23,447 nt of DNA from positions 1 through 23,447 of the forward strand of contig DHXA01000137.1 in assembly GCA_002413455.1 (NCBI GenBank), read 5' to 3'. The position numbers and the translations under genes were made by a program. This stretch comes from Rhodanobacter sp. UBA5168 (GTDB lineage: Bacteria; Pseudomonadota; Gammaproteobacteria; Xanthomonadales; Rhodanobacteraceae). Within the stretch, counting starts at the first letter, position 1, and every line of letters begins with the position of its first letter. The notes under the pieces were generated by a model. The model did no database searches, was not told where the DNA came from, and saw only the letters and a program-made list of their open reading frames with translations. Of this stretch, positions 1 through 10,833 are shown piece after piece.

Positions 1-611
1 GTGTCGCCGGCGGCCAGCATCACCGCGTGGTGCTCGTCACGCCACCTGCGGGCCAGTTTGCCGATAGTCGTGGTCTTGCCGGCACCGTTGATGCCGACGA
101 CGAGCACCACGAACGGTTGCCTGCCGCGTACATCCAGCGGTTGTTCGACGGGCTTGAGCAGGGCGATCAGTGCCTGGCGCAACGCAGCCAGCAAGGCGGC
201 GGCGTCGGCGAATTCACGCTTATGCATGCGCCGGCGCAGGTCCTCGACCAGCTCGCTGCTGGCTTCGACACCGACGTCGGCGGTGATCAAGGTGGTTTCG
301 AGTTCATCGAGCAGATCGTCGTCGAGCTTGGGGTGACGTACGAACAGCGAACTGAGCCCGCGCGCGAAGGTGTTGCCGGATAGCCGTTCGCGCCAGCTGC
401 GCCTGGCTGCGGATTCGATGGCCGGCGCGGCGAAGCGCTCGGTCCCGGGTTGCGTCTCCACCGGCGTGGGAATTTCCGCCAACACCTCATGCAACGACGG
501 ATCGCCGCTTTCAGGTACGGCAGCGTCGGCGGGCGCCTTGGCAGCGGATTGCGCCGGGGCCGGTTCGGCGGGCCCCGCTTCAATAGGCTTCTTCTTCCAG
601 AACTTGAGCAT
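1..611 (-). CDS. ftsY: FtsY, signal recognition particle receptor (5' part, truncated by window edge)
   Basis: SRP receptor GTPase that docks ribosome-SRP complexes at the inner membrane for co-translational insertion. The ATG is at 611-609 and the frame stays open to base 1, giving 203 complete codons. The protein opens MLKFWKKKPIEAG, followed by a low-complexity Ala/Pro/Glu stretch (about residues 11-65), the variable A region that contacts membrane and translocon. The helical N domain follows (about 67-160). The G domain begins with the P-loop GINGAGKTTT at residues 173-182, where Lys179 and Thr180 bind nucleotide. The sequence stops at AAGD, just at the conserved GDTFRAAA motif, so the rest of the G domain lies outside. 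It is divergent from rsmD across an 89-base gap, the arrangement common in proteobacteria. The identification rests on the N-terminal basic/Trp motif and the SRP-type P-loop. Confidence 0.95.
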   Translation of the reverse strand, partial: MLKFWKKKPIEAGPAEPAPAQSAAKAPADAAVPESGDPSLHEVLAEIPTPVETQPGTERFAAPAIESAARRSWRERLSGNTFARGLSSLFVRHPKLDDDLLDELETTLITADVGVEASSELVEDLRRRMHKREFADAAALLAALRQALIALLKPVEQPLDVRGRQPFVVLVVGINGAGKTTTIGKLARRWRDEHHAVMLAAGD

Positions 612-700
612 TGCGGCCGTGATTCAAAGACAATGGGCGGCATGCTAACACTCCAACCTGTACTGCCCGCTGAGGGTCCGGGCGCTGAGGCCGTGGCGCC

Positions 701-1282
701 GTGAGCGGCGGCCGCAGCGCAGCGCCCGGGCGCATTCGCATCATCGGTGGCAGCCTGCGCAATTCACGGCTCAACGTGCCGGAGTTGCCGGGCCTGCGGC
801 CCACCGCCGAGCGGGTGCGCGAAACGCTGTTCAACTGGCTGGCCCCCGTGATCGACGGCGCGCGCTGCCTGGACCTGTGCGCCGGTACCGGTGCGCTCGG
901 CATCGAGGCGCTGTCGCGCGGGGCGGCTGCCGTGCAGTTTGTCGAGCGCGATGCATGGGCCGCTCAGGTATTGCGCGACAACCTGACCCGGCTGAAGACC
1001 ACCGGCGGGCAGGTGGTCGCGCTGGATGCGGGCCGGTTTCTGCAGGGCGTGCCGCAACAGCAGAACCTGGTGTTTCTCGACCCGCCATTCGCGCTGGAAC
1101 TGTGGTCGGCACTGGCGCAGCAGCTGGAACAGGGCGGCTGGCTGGCCGCGCATGCGTGGATTTACGTGGAGTCGCCACGCGCCGGAGTGCTGATGCTGCC
1201 GGCAAATTGGCAGCTGCATCGCGAAGGTCATGCTGGCGACGTGCGTTTTGCGCTCTATCGGCGTGCGCTTCCGTTAAGCTAG
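701..1282 (+). CDS. rsmD: 16S rRNA (guanine(966)-N(2))-methyltransferase RsmD
   Basis: SAM-dependent methyltransferase that modifies G966 of 16S rRNA in the 30S subunit. The 193-residue product matches the family length. It shows the N-terminal RIIGGSLR motif, then RPTAERVRETLFNWL, the SAM-binding motif I LDLCAGTGALGIEA (about residues 57-70) and the N6/N2-methyltransferase signature DPPF at 127-130. The start is GTG at 701. A GAGG about 10 bases upstream (687-690) supports it, and I see no in-frame ATG upstream. The gene is back to back with ftsY, a frequent pairing, and precedes coaD by 27 bases. The end of the protein is a short beta-rich segment typical of the family. No anomalies seen. 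Confidence 0.95.
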   Translation: MSGGRSAAPGRIRIIGGSLRNSRLNVPELPGLRPTAERVRETLFNWLAPVIDGARCLDLCAGTGALGIEALSRGAAAVQFVERDAWAAQVLRDNLTRLKTTGGQVVALDAGRFLQGVPQQQNLVFLDPPFALELWSALAQQLEQGGWLAAHAWIYVESPRAGVLMLPANWQLHREGHAGDVRFALYRRALPLS

Positions 1283-2357
<1,075 letters not shown>

Positions 2358-2365
2358 TCGTGATT

Positions 2366-2390
2366 GCCGCGCCGGTCGCACCGGCGCGGC
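2366..2390 (+). terminator. GC-rich hairpin after the lipoprotein gene, possible terminator
   Basis: A perfect 11-bp inverted repeat (2366-2376 with 2380-2390) with a CGC triloop, starting 9 bases after the lipoprotein stop. There is no T-run after it, so it is not a canonical intrinsic terminator. It could still stall polymerase or protect the 3' end of the coaD-lipoprotein message. The following 124 bases up to the ferredoxin show no strong promoter. Confidence 0.5.
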
Positions 2391-2451
2391 GTTGCATCGT
2401 TGCGCTCCCTTCAGCGGGGCGAGGGCGATGTCGCGGGGCCAGTCGCCGTGA

Positions 2452-4508
<2,057 letters not shown>

Positions 4509-4516
4509 GGAGCGGC

Positions 4517-5404
4517 ATGGAACTGTTTTCGATTCAGGGCAACTCACAGCAACTCGATGGCGGCGCCATGTTTGGCAATGCGCCGAAGGCCCTGTGGTCG
4601 CGCTGGATCAAGCCGGACGACGAGAACCGCATACCGCTGGCCTGCCGCTGCCTGCTGGTGAAGGATCTGCCGGTGGACGGCGTGCAGGGTCGCAACGTGC
4701 TGTTCGAGACCGGCATCGGCGCGTTCTTCGAACCGGCGCTGCGCGAGCGCTATGGTGTGGTCGAGCCGCAACATGTGCTGCTGGACTCGCTGGCTGCGGT
4801 GGGCCTGACCCATGAAGACGTCGACGTGGTGGTGCTGTCGCACCTGCACTTCGATCACGCCGGCGGCTTGCTGGCGGCGTGGGAGGAGGGCCAGCCGCCA
4901 CGGTTGCTGTTCCCGAACGCGCGCTTCGTGGTAGGTGCCGAACATTGGCGCCGGGCGATCGATCCGCACCCGCGCGACCGCGCCTCGTTCGTGCCCGAAC
5001 TGCAGCCGCTGCTGGAAGCCAGCGGTCGGCTGGAGCTGGTCGAGGGCGAGCATTCGCAGGCGCTGGGACGGTCGGTGCGCTTCAGTTTTTCGGACGGCCA
5101 CACGCCAGGTCTGATGCTGGCCGAGGTCGCTGGTGTGGTGTTTTGCGCTGACCTGATTCCCGGTCGTTTCTGGGTGCACCTGCCGATTACCATGGGTTAC
5201 GACCGCTGGCCGGAGAAACTCATCGACGAGAAGCGCGTGTTTCTGGAAGACAAGCTGGCCCGTGGGGTGAGGCTGTTCTTCACCCACGATCACGATTGCG
5301 CGTTGGCACGGGTAACCCGCGATGAGCGCGGACGCTTCGGTACCGCCGACGAGCAACGCGTGCTGCACGGCGCGCCGTCGCAAGCAGCGGCCGGGGCAGC
5401 TTGA
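4517..5404 (+). CDS. MBL-fold metallo-hydrolase
   Basis: A 295-residue metallo-beta-lactamase-fold hydrolase. The metal-binding motif HLHFDH is at residues 109-114, so His109, His111, Asp113 and His114 are metal ligands. Further ligands are likely His195 in DGHTPG, the Asp in [10 protein letters not shown], and a His in the C-terminal FFTHDHD. This layout is shared by AHL-lactonase-like and YtnP-like proteins, but the substrate cannot be read from sequence. No signal peptide, so probably cytoplasmic. AAGGAG at 4507-4512, directly after the ggt stop, decides the ATG at 4517. Its stop overlaps the next ORF (TGATG). A role linked to ggt or to the membrane protein downstream is possible but unproven. 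Confidence 0.9.
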   Translation: MELFSIQGNSQQLDGGAMFGNAPKALWSRWIKPDDENRIPLACRCLLVKDLPVDGVQGRNVLFETGIGAFFEPALRERYGVVEPQHVLLDSLAAVGLTHEDVDVVVLSHLHFDHAGGLLAAWEEGQPPRLLFPNARFVVGAEHWRRAIDPHPRDRASFVPELQPLLEASGRLELVEGEHSQALGRSVRFSFSDGHTPGLMLAEVAGVVFCADLIPGRFWVHLPITMGYDRWPEKLIDEKRVFLEDKLARGVRLFFTHDHDCALARVTRDERGRFGTADEQRVLHGAPSQAAAGAA

Positions 5405-6438
5405 TGGACTTGCGCAAGGGCGTATCCATGCGCGGGCTGGCATTGAATATCACCGGTGCCTTGCTGGTGCTGGCCGGGATCGGGCTGGTGGCGGTGAGCT
5501 CGCGCGGCCTGCTCAACTATCGCGCGGCCGCCGTCCGGCACGGCGGCGAAGTGATGAACCTGGGCATTGATGCCCAGCCGCAGGCCGGGCAGCACGGTTC
5601 CATGGCGCGCCTGGTCGGCACACCGAAAGTGGTGGAGGCGCCACGCGACCCGGAGTTCAACCTGCGCGTGAACACCCCGGTACTGGTACGCCATGTGGAA
5701 ATGTTCCAGTGGCGCGAAGTACGCATCGGCGATGGCGTGCACTACGAGCTGGACTGGGTCGATCGGCTGCTCGACGCCAGCCGCTTCAAGGAGCCGGCCG
5801 GACACGCCAATCCAGCCAGCTTTCCGATCAGCGGCAAGCAGTTTGATGCCAGCCTGGTGCAGATGGGTGGGTTCAAGCTCGGGCCGGTGCTGGTGCATGC
5901 GCTGCCCGGCTCGCAGCGCGTCACACCCGATCCGGGATCACTGCCGGAAAATCTCGTGGCGAGCTTCAGCCGCTATCAGGATTATCTGGTGACCAGCGCG
6001 ACTCCGGGCGACCCGCGCCTGGGCGATGTACGCGTGAGCTGGGACGAAGTGCCCCTGCAGCAGGTGACCGTTATTGGCCGTCTCGACGGCGACCAGCTGG
6101 TCGCGGCAACGGACGCGGCCGATGGCAAGGGTTATGACGTGCAGGTCGGTGACGTTCCGGTGCTGGACATGTTCCCGGACCTGCCGGTGCCGCCGGAGTC
6201 CGTGACGAGCGAACGGCTGCTGGCGGTGCTGCTGGCGGCGCTGGGTGCGTTCTTGCTGTTATCGACACAACGCAACCAGCGCGATGTGCTGCTGGCGCTG
6301 GGGCTCGGTGGGCTTGGCGTGGGAATCGTGGCCAGCGCGCTGTGGGTCGGTGGTGACACGCGTACCCTGTGTGGCTGGTTGGCCGTCGTGTTGCTCAGCC
6401 TTCTGCTCACGGTATGGCGGCTGCGCCGCCATCGTTGA
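5404..6438 (+). CDS. TMEM43/LUMA-like multi-pass membrane protein
   Basis: A 344-residue membrane protein with one N-terminal transmembrane helix (about residues 13-33), a large polar domain (about 34-265) and three C-terminal hydrophobic segments (LLAVLLAALGAFLLL, then LLALGLGGLGVGIVASALW, then LCGWLAVVLLSLLLTVW). This architecture, with VLVRHVEMFQWRE in the polar domain resembling the RxVEMYQW element of TMEM43 (LUMA) proteins, supports assignment to that family. The bacterial function is unknown. Start choice is open: ATG at 5404 overlaps the previous stop, but ATG at 5428 has an AAGGG eight bases upstream and gives 336 residues without an odd N-terminal lead. The gene converges on the EAL-HDOD gene with an 18-base gap and no visible terminator. 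Confidence 0.8.
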   Translation: MDLRKGVSMRGLALNITGALLVLAGIGLVAVSSRGLLNYRAAAVRHGGEVMNLGIDAQPQAGQHGSMARLVGTPKVVEAPRDPEFNLRVNTPVLVRHVEMFQWREVRIGDGVHYELDWVDRLLDASRFKEPAGHANPASFPISGKQFDASLVQMGGFKLGPVLVHALPGSQRVTPDPGSLPENLVASFSRYQDYLVTSATPGDPRLGDVRVSWDEVPLQQVTVIGRLDGDQLVAATDAADGKGYDVQVGDVPVLDMFPDLPVPPESVTSERLLAVLLAALGAFLLLSTQRNQRDVLLALGLGGLGVGIVASALWVGGDTRTLCGWLAVVLLSLLLTVWRLRRHR

Positions 6439-6456
6439 GCATTCACGGACGCCGGG

Positions 6457-7752
6457 TCAGTTCGCCTGTTTCTCGTTCGCCGTGGCGTAGACCTGATCGG
6501 CCCACTGTGTGGCTTCCAGATAGACGCCAGCCAGCCGGTGGATGCGCTGGGGAAGCACGTGGGCGCTGGTCAGCTCGCCCGCTTCCCACGCGATGATCTG
6601 GTCCAGCAACGGGCCGAACGGGCCTTCGCGGCGGGTGAGTGCGTTGCTGATTTCCGGGACCAGCCGCAGGTGAGTCAGCAGGAACTCCATCGGTGCGCAC
6701 ATCAACGTGTCCAGCAGCGAGAACAGCCCGACGGTGAACGCCATTTCCGAATGGCCGCTGGGCATGCCGCTTGCCAGTTTCTCGCACATGTGCGCGCGAA
6801 TCAGTGCAGCGCGCAAGAGCTCCGGCGGGCGGTCGTCCATGCCGCACATCGACATCGTGTCGATCCAGTTGCGCATGCGCGTGACGCCAAAAAAGATGGC
6901 CGCCTGCTGCACCGATTTCAGTTGTCGCGGCAATGCGAAATAGGCCGAGTTCACGCAGCTGAGCAGCTTGTAGCTGAGCACCGCATCGTCGCGGATGATG
7001 TTGCCCAGCTCCACCGGACCCGGGTTGCTTTCCTGCAACACGCGCATCAGCCGCAACATGCTCAGCCGGTTGGCGGTAAGCACGGGTACTGCCACCGGTT
7101 GCGGGATCAGCAGGTAACGTCCCTGGATCGCCTGCAGCGGCAGTTCGAGACAGCGCTCGTACGTCTGGTGATCGTTGACCTGACCGGCGACCACCCGAAT
7201 GCCCCGCGTGTGCAGGTACTCGGCGCGTTCCTTCAGAGTCTCCGGGGTCATCCGGCTGGCGTCCAGCCGCACCAGCTGCACCATCTGCAGCAAGGTCTGC
7301 AGCGGCAGGCTGCTTTCCAGATCGACGTCGTTGGCGTCCAGCATGAACTGGCAACCGCGCTGCGCCATCTGCTGCAGGCGCTTCATCAACGGCAGGTCGG
7401 TGGCGACGCCCGGCTGCAACACCACGCCAAGCCGCGGCTGATGCAGCAATACGTCGGAGTCTTCCGGCAGCAATTCGGCGGGCATGTTGAGGAACGCGCG
7501 GTTGCCGCGTACCAGCCGGGTCAATGCGCCATCAGTGATGGTCGACAGAACGCTCTGCAGCAGGTTCTGCTCGTCGCCGAGTTCGCGATGAAAGACGATC
7601 TCGTAGGCAAACAGCTGGCGTTCGCGATCGAGCATCGGCACGCGCAGTACCGGCAACGGGATCGATATCGACAGGGACGCTCCATCGTTGCCTGAAGCGC
7701 CGGGAACGGGGGAGATGGGGGAGACAGCGGGAGAGGCGTTGGGATTGCTCAT
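6457..7752 (-). CDS. HDOD-domain signalling protein with degenerate EAL-like N-terminal domain (YuxH-like)
   Basis: A 431-residue cytoplasmic regulator. After a Pro/Ser-rich lead (1-30), residues about 34-225 resemble a c-di-GMP EAL domain in fold (LFAYEIVFHRE, FLNMPAELLP, FMLDANDV, VRLDASRM, GIRVVAGQV). The catalytic EAL motif is replaced by YEI, and the metal-binding DDFG-like motif is not recognisable, so phosphodiesterase activity is unlikely. Residues about 230-420 form an HDOD domain (MLRLMRVLQ, LGNIIRDDAVLSYKLLSCVNSAYF, AAIFFGVTRMRNW). HDOD domains lack HD-type catalysis and are thought to act by protein contacts. Its place behind flgM and flgN suggests a role in flagellar regulation. 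The start at 7752 has no good Shine-Dalgarno, so coupling to upstream translation is plausible. Confidence 0.88.
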   Translation of the reverse strand: MSNPNASPAVSPISPVPGASGNDGASLSISIPLPVLRVPMLDRERQLFAYEIVFHRELGDEQNLLQSVLSTITDGALTRLVRGNRAFLNMPAELLPEDSDVLLHQPRLGVVLQPGVATDLPLMKRLQQMAQRGCQFMLDANDVDLESSLPLQTLLQMVQLVRLDASRMTPETLKERAEYLHTRGIRVVAGQVNDHQTYERCLELPLQAIQGRYLLIPQPVAVPVLTANRLSMLRLMRVLQESNPGPVELGNIIRDDAVLSYKLLSCVNSAYFALPRQLKSVQQAAIFFGVTRMRNWIDTMSMCGMDDRPPELLRAALIRAHMCEKLASGMPSGHSEMAFTVGLFSLLDTLMCAPMEFLLTHLRLVPEISNALTRREGPFGPLLDQIIAWEAGELTSAHVLPQRIHRLAGVYLEATQWADQVYATANEKQAN

Positions 7753-7767
7753 GATCAGTCATCGCGA

Positions 7768-7863
7768 TTAACGCGAAAGCATGCCGGAGGCCGCCTCGCA
7801 GTCAGTGAGAGGACCGTCTGCGCAGGCAGGCGGCGGTGCCGTCTTTTTCGATATCGATGTCAT
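7768..7863 (-). other. Candidate 31-codon small ORF coupled to flgN
   Basis: On the minus strand an ATG overlaps the flgN stop as ATGA (7860-7863). It opens a 31-residue frame (MTSISKKTAPPPACADG and on) that ends at TAA 7768-7770, 15 bases before the EAL-HDOD start. About 63% of its third positions are G or C, lower than in the neighbouring genes, so protein function is doubtful. It could simply carry ribosomes toward the next start. Confidence 0.25.
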
Positions 7864-8306
7864 GCCGCCGCGAGTACCTGCGAGCGCAGGCTTGCGTGCA
7901 GCTCGCCGGAGCGGCCGTACAGTTCGCTTTCGCCGGCATGTCCGGTCAGCACCGCCAGCGCCTGGCGTACCTGGGTCAAACGCAGGTTGACCGTGCTGCC
8001 ATTGCGCTGGTTGAGCAGGTGGCAGTGACGTAGCGACTGCACGACCCGGGCCCAGACGGGCTCCAGCGTGGCGGTCATTTCGGGTTGTTCACGACCCAGC
8101 AGCTGGCGCTCGGCATCGAGCTGCTCCAGCTGCTGCATGATGGCTTGCTTGCGCGCGCCGGCATGATCCAGTGCATCGCTGCTGGAGGTATCCAGCGCGG
8201 TGCGCTCGGCTTCCAGCACCTGCACGAGCTGGTCGACAGCCTGCTGCATGTCGCCCAGAACGGCCGTGAGCGCAGCGTTCAGTTCGTGCTGCAGCGGGCT
8301 GTTCAT
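7860..8306 (-). CDS. flgN: FlgN, export chaperone for hook-filament junction proteins
   Basis: A 148-residue helical protein in the FlgN family, which binds FlgK and FlgL in the cytoplasm and delivers them to the flagellar type III export gate. It consists of long amphipathic helices (LGDMQQAVDQLVQVLEAER; ARKQAIMQQLEQLDAERQLL; VVQSLRHCHLLNQRNG) and ends with the typical LRLTQVRQALAVLTG segment followed by LYGRSGEL, a FlgN hallmark near the FlgK/L-binding end. The start at 8306 overlaps the flgM stop by 4 bases (ATGA), so flgM and flgN are one unit, expected to be driven by the sigma28 promoter before flgM. Its clients FlgK and FlgL are encoded at 19710-22790. Confidence 0.9.
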   Translation of the reverse strand: MNSPLQHELNAALTAVLGDMQQAVDQLVQVLEAERTALDTSSSDALDHAGARKQAIMQQLEQLDAERQLLGREQPEMTATLEPVWARVVQSLRHCHLLNQRNGSTVNLRLTQVRQALAVLTGHAGESELYGRSGELHASLRSQVLAAA

Positions 8307-8626
8307 GCCTTGCCTGTACCGCTGAGTTGCTGCTCGAATGCAAGCATGCGATCGGCGATGCGGCCGGCATCGATCTTGTAGCTGCCGTCGGCCAGTGCCT
8401 TGCGCACCTGCTCCACCCGCTGCGGGTCGACTGCGGCGGTGTCGCCCGGACGCGCGGCCTCCTGCAGGGCCAGCGCCGAATCAGTCAGCTTGAGCTGATC
8501 GTCGGACGTCGGCGCAGCGGCAGTGGAGCTTGCCGAAGCGGCGGCTGTCGTTGCCGAACCGCTGCCCGGGCTGTTGCTGGCCTGGGGAAACTTTGGCAAG
8601 CCATTGTTGAAAATAGTCGTATTCAT
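8303..8626 (-). CDS. flgM: FlgM, anti-sigma28 factor
   Basis: Binds FliA (sigma28) and holds back late flagellar genes until it is exported through the finished hook. The 107-residue form begins MNTTIFNNGLPKF. The N-terminal half is Ser/Ala/Thr-rich and disordered, as expected for an export substrate. The C-terminal half carries the FlgM core (VDPQRVEQVRKALADGSYKI, then DAGRIADRMLAFEQQL). The start at 8626 fits the sigma28 promoter at 8664-8690, whose transcript would begin near 8657. An in-frame ATG at 8740 overlaps the flgA stop and could give a 145-residue form. The extension has weak coding character (about 57% GC at third positions), so I prefer 8626. Confidence 0.92.
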   Translation of the reverse strand: MNTTIFNNGLPKFPQASNSPGSGSATTAAASASSTAAAPTSDDQLKLTDSALALQEAARPGDTAAVDPQRVEQVRKALADGSYKIDAGRIADRMLAFEQQLSGTGKA

Positions 8627-8663
8627 GGGTCCGTTCTCGCTGGGGTGTGGCCCTGTAACTGTC

Positions 8664-8690
8664 AGATCGGCCGGTTTCGCGGAAACTTTA
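8664..8690 (-). promoter_or_regulatory. Sigma28 (FliA) promoter of flgM-flgN
   Basis: Minus-strand TAAAGTTT (8683-8690), an 11-base spacer and GCCGATCT (8664-8671), against the consensus TAAAGTTT-N11-GCCGATAA. The -35 is a full match and the -10 matches 6 of 8. The expected start is near 8657, about 30 bases before the flgM ATG. FliA would thus raise its own anti-sigma factor, a known feedback arrangement. Confidence 0.9.
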
Positions 8691-8736
8691 GGGGCAAACG
8701 GAAAGAGTAATGCCGCCAGCCTCGATTCGCTGGGAT

Positions 8737-9459
8737 TCATGGCAGTGCGACCACTACACCTGGGGCGCTGACCATGGCATCGACCACCTTGCCGGAACTT
8801 TCGTTGCGTACCCGCAATCGGGCGCCGTTGTCGCCGCTTCCCAGCGCCACGCCGTCGGCACGGACCTCGATGCCGTCAAGCCGGGCCACCATCTGTACGT
8901 GGTCGCCGGCACGCACCATGCGTCGACCGCCGAGTGTGCCGGGGCTGAGCACGCTGCCGCGGGCCACGGCGCGGGCCAGCGAACGGCCGGCAATCTGGTC
9001 CAGGTTCTCGATGTAGCCATAACCGAGCCGGGTGACATCGCGCTCCTCGCCGTGCACATCCGCGGCGCCGACGCCGTCGCCGCGCAGCAGGGGGCGGCTG
9101 GCCACGAGCACGGTCCGGAACAGCTGCAACTGCAGCGGCACCCGCACCGTCCAGCCGCCATCCTGCGGGCATTGCACCGGCACCGTCATGCGCGATGAAA
9201 CCTGGGCGTTGCTGGCGATCAGCGCGCGCAGCGGCTGCCGGCATGGGGCCAGTTGCAGGCGCAGGTCGAGCGCCCCAGAGGTGATTTCGACGCGACTGCC
9301 TGGCGTTGCGTAGTGTTCGCGCACGGCCTGTTCGGCCGCTGCGCGCACGCTGTCGAGCGACTGCGTCGCGGTGGTTGCGGCTGCGGCGACGGTGCACGAT
9401 GCGCCGAGCCACAGCATGGCGATCCCCAGACCAACGGTGGCGGATCGCCAGGCCTTCAT
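8737..9459 (-). CDS. flgA: FlgA, P-ring assembly chaperone
   Basis: Periplasmic chaperone that helps FlgI assemble into the P-ring. The 240-residue precursor has a signal peptide ([20 protein letters not shown] and on) with likely cleavage after VAAAA. The mature part carries the FlgA/SAF-type region ([19 protein letters not shown], then [19 protein letters not shown]) and ends with the domain [19 protein letters not shown]. The start at 9459 overlaps the chemoreceptor stop by 4 bases (ATGA). The frame is open further upstream to 9558, but that stretch lies inside the chemoreceptor gene and has no signal-like character. The flgA stop itself overlaps an in-frame upstream ATG of flgM. Length is in the normal range. 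Confidence 0.93.
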   Translation of the reverse strand: MKAWRSATVGLGIAMLWLGASCTVAAAATTATQSLDSVRAAAEQAVREHYATPGSRVEITSGALDLRLQLAPCRQPLRALIASNAQVSSRMTVPVQCPQDGGWTVRVPLQLQLFRTVLVASRPLLRGDGVGAADVHGEERDVTRLGYGYIENLDQIAGRSLARAVARGSVLSPGTLGGRRMVRAGDHVQMVARLDGIEVRADGVALGSGDNGARLRVRNESSGKVVDAMVSAPGVVVALP

Positions 9460-10760
9460 GCGTCGGCCAACAAGGCGCCAAGTTGCCCGAGCAATGCCTC
9501 GCGGCCGATTTCGAGTTGCTGCGAAACCTTGCTGGCCTGCTCGAGTTGACCATCGCACAGCAGGGTGACGAAGCGGCTGCCCTGTTCGCTCAACTGCGCG
9601 CCGGTCTCGGTAAGGCCGCTGACGTCGCGCGCGCCCTGATGCAGCGCGACCAGCCGGCCGATGCTGCGATTGATCGTATGCGTATCGAACCAGCGCCGGT
9701 CCAGCGCGCCGGGTTCCAGCAGCGCCAGCTCCATCGCCTGCCGCAGGTTCAACGCGGCCTCGCGTACGGTCAGGCTGAGGCTGGCTGGATCGTTCCCGCT
9801 CACGCCCTCCAGCCAGTCCAGGCCCAGCCGATGGGCCAGCAGCGCGGCACGATGGAGCGACTCGGATTGGCGCCGCGCCTCGTTGCCTCGGCGCTGCAGT
9901 GCGCCGAGCGCTGCCTGGGCCGCGGTGGCGCGCGCGTGCTGTATGTCGTGCGTCTGTTGCAGTTTGTGGATACGCTCGCTGGCGGTGCGCAACACGGCGC
10001 TGCCTTCGCCCAGGGTGGCGCCGGACTGGCCCACGCCGGCCTGCGCCCGTTCAAGCTGTTGCAGGCCATGTTGTACGTCGCCGTCCAACTGTAGCGAGAA
10101 TTCGCCGATCGAGCCGGTGACGGTTTCGATTTCGGTGGTGGTGAGCGCGGTCTTTTCGGCCAGCTGCTTTACCTCGTCGGCAACCACCGCAAAACCGCGG
10201 CCCGCCTCGCCGGCGCGTGCCGCCTCGATCGCTGCATTCAATGCCACCAGATTGGTCTGATGGGCAATCTCCTGCACCGCGCCGGTGAGCTTGCGGATCT
10301 GCGCCACCTGTTCGGCCAGCTTGCTCTGGTTGCGATTCATCGCTGACAGCGCGCTGCGCAACAGCCGCAGCTGGCCATCGAGCTCGCTGACGGTGCTGGT
10401 GCCGGCCAGTCCGGCCTGGCTGGCCTGATCCAGGTCGGCGCTAACCTGCTGCAATGCCGTCGAGATACCGGCGCTGCCATCCGTCAATCGATCGACACTG
10501 CCGCGGCTGTCGCCGGCGGCCTTGTCCAGTGCGGCCTGTTCGCGTGACAGCTGCTGCACCGCTCCCAGCACCAGGGTTTGTTGTTCCACGGTCTGCAGTG
10601 CCACCGAACTGGGTGGGCGGCTGGCGACGCGGGCGAGCAGTGGCGCCAGCACCTGCGCGGCGCGCGGATACCTGCGTCGCAATACGGCGACCTGTGCGTC
10701 GTTGCCGCCAGCGGCGGCCTCGACCAGGGCGGCAATATGCTGGTTCCAGATCAAGCTCAT
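9456..10760 (-). CDS. Soluble methyl-accepting chemotaxis-type receptor
   Basis: A 434-residue chemoreceptor without transmembrane helices or signal peptide, so cytoplasmic. Residues about 60-300 are coiled coil. The highly conserved MCP hairpin tip [20 protein letters not shown], then [18 protein letters not shown], lies near residues 170-215 and would bind CheW/CheV and CheA. The N-terminus (1-55) is short and lacks a recognisable sensor. The C-terminal part (about 300-434) is a helical region with [15 protein letters not shown] and [20 protein letters not shown] that I cannot assign. It lacks the clear His/Cys pattern of a CZB domain. Start is ATG at 10760, with GAGGTGA ten bases upstream. 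It shares a transcript with flgA (ATGA overlap) and is divergent from cheV, a likely signalling partner. Confidence 0.88.
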   Translation of the reverse strand: MSLIWNQHIAALVEAAAGGNDAQVAVLRRRYPRAAQVLAPLLARVASRPPSSVALQTVEQQTLVLGAVQQLSREQAALDKAAGDSRGSVDRLTDGSAGISTALQQVSADLDQASQAGLAGTSTVSELDGQLRLLRSALSAMNRNQSKLAEQVAQIRKLTGAVQEIAHQTNLVALNAAIEAARAGEAGRGFAVVADEVKQLAEKTALTTTEIETVTGSIGEFSLQLDGDVQHGLQQLERAQAGVGQSGATLGEGSAVLRTASERIHKLQQTHDIQHARATAAQAALGALQRRGNEARRQSESLHRAALLAHRLGLDWLEGVSGNDPASLSLTVREAALNLRQAMELALLEPGALDRRWFDTHTINRSIGRLVALHQGARDVSGLTETGAQLSEQGSRFVTLLCDGQLEQASKVSQQLEIGREALLGQLGALLADA

Positions 10761-10802
10761 GGGGCGGGCGTCACCTCTGTGGAGTGCGGGAGTGCAACTC
10801 CT

Positions 10803-10829
10803 GCATCGTCAAAAACTTCCGAAACTTGA
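10803..10829 (-). promoter_or_regulatory. Possible second (sigma28) promoter of the chemoreceptor-flgA unit
   Basis: Minus-strand TCAAGTTT (10822-10829), an 11-base spacer and GACGATGC (10803-10810). The -35 matches 7 of 8 and the -10 about 5 of 8 consensus bases. It starts at the predicted sigma54 start site. The same TCAAGTTTCGG string begins the fliC promoter. Confidence 0.5.
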
Positions 10830-10833
10830 GGAA

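Noticed and set aside
612..700. Sigma70-type promoters between ftsY and rsmD
   Set aside because: I saw only poor -35/-10 pairs (such as TTAGCA with GAATCA on the minus strand), not good enough to list.
9460..9558. Longer flgA start inside the chemoreceptor gene
   Set aside because: The added residues are Arg-rich without signal-peptide character; the ATG at 9459 begins a clear signal peptide.
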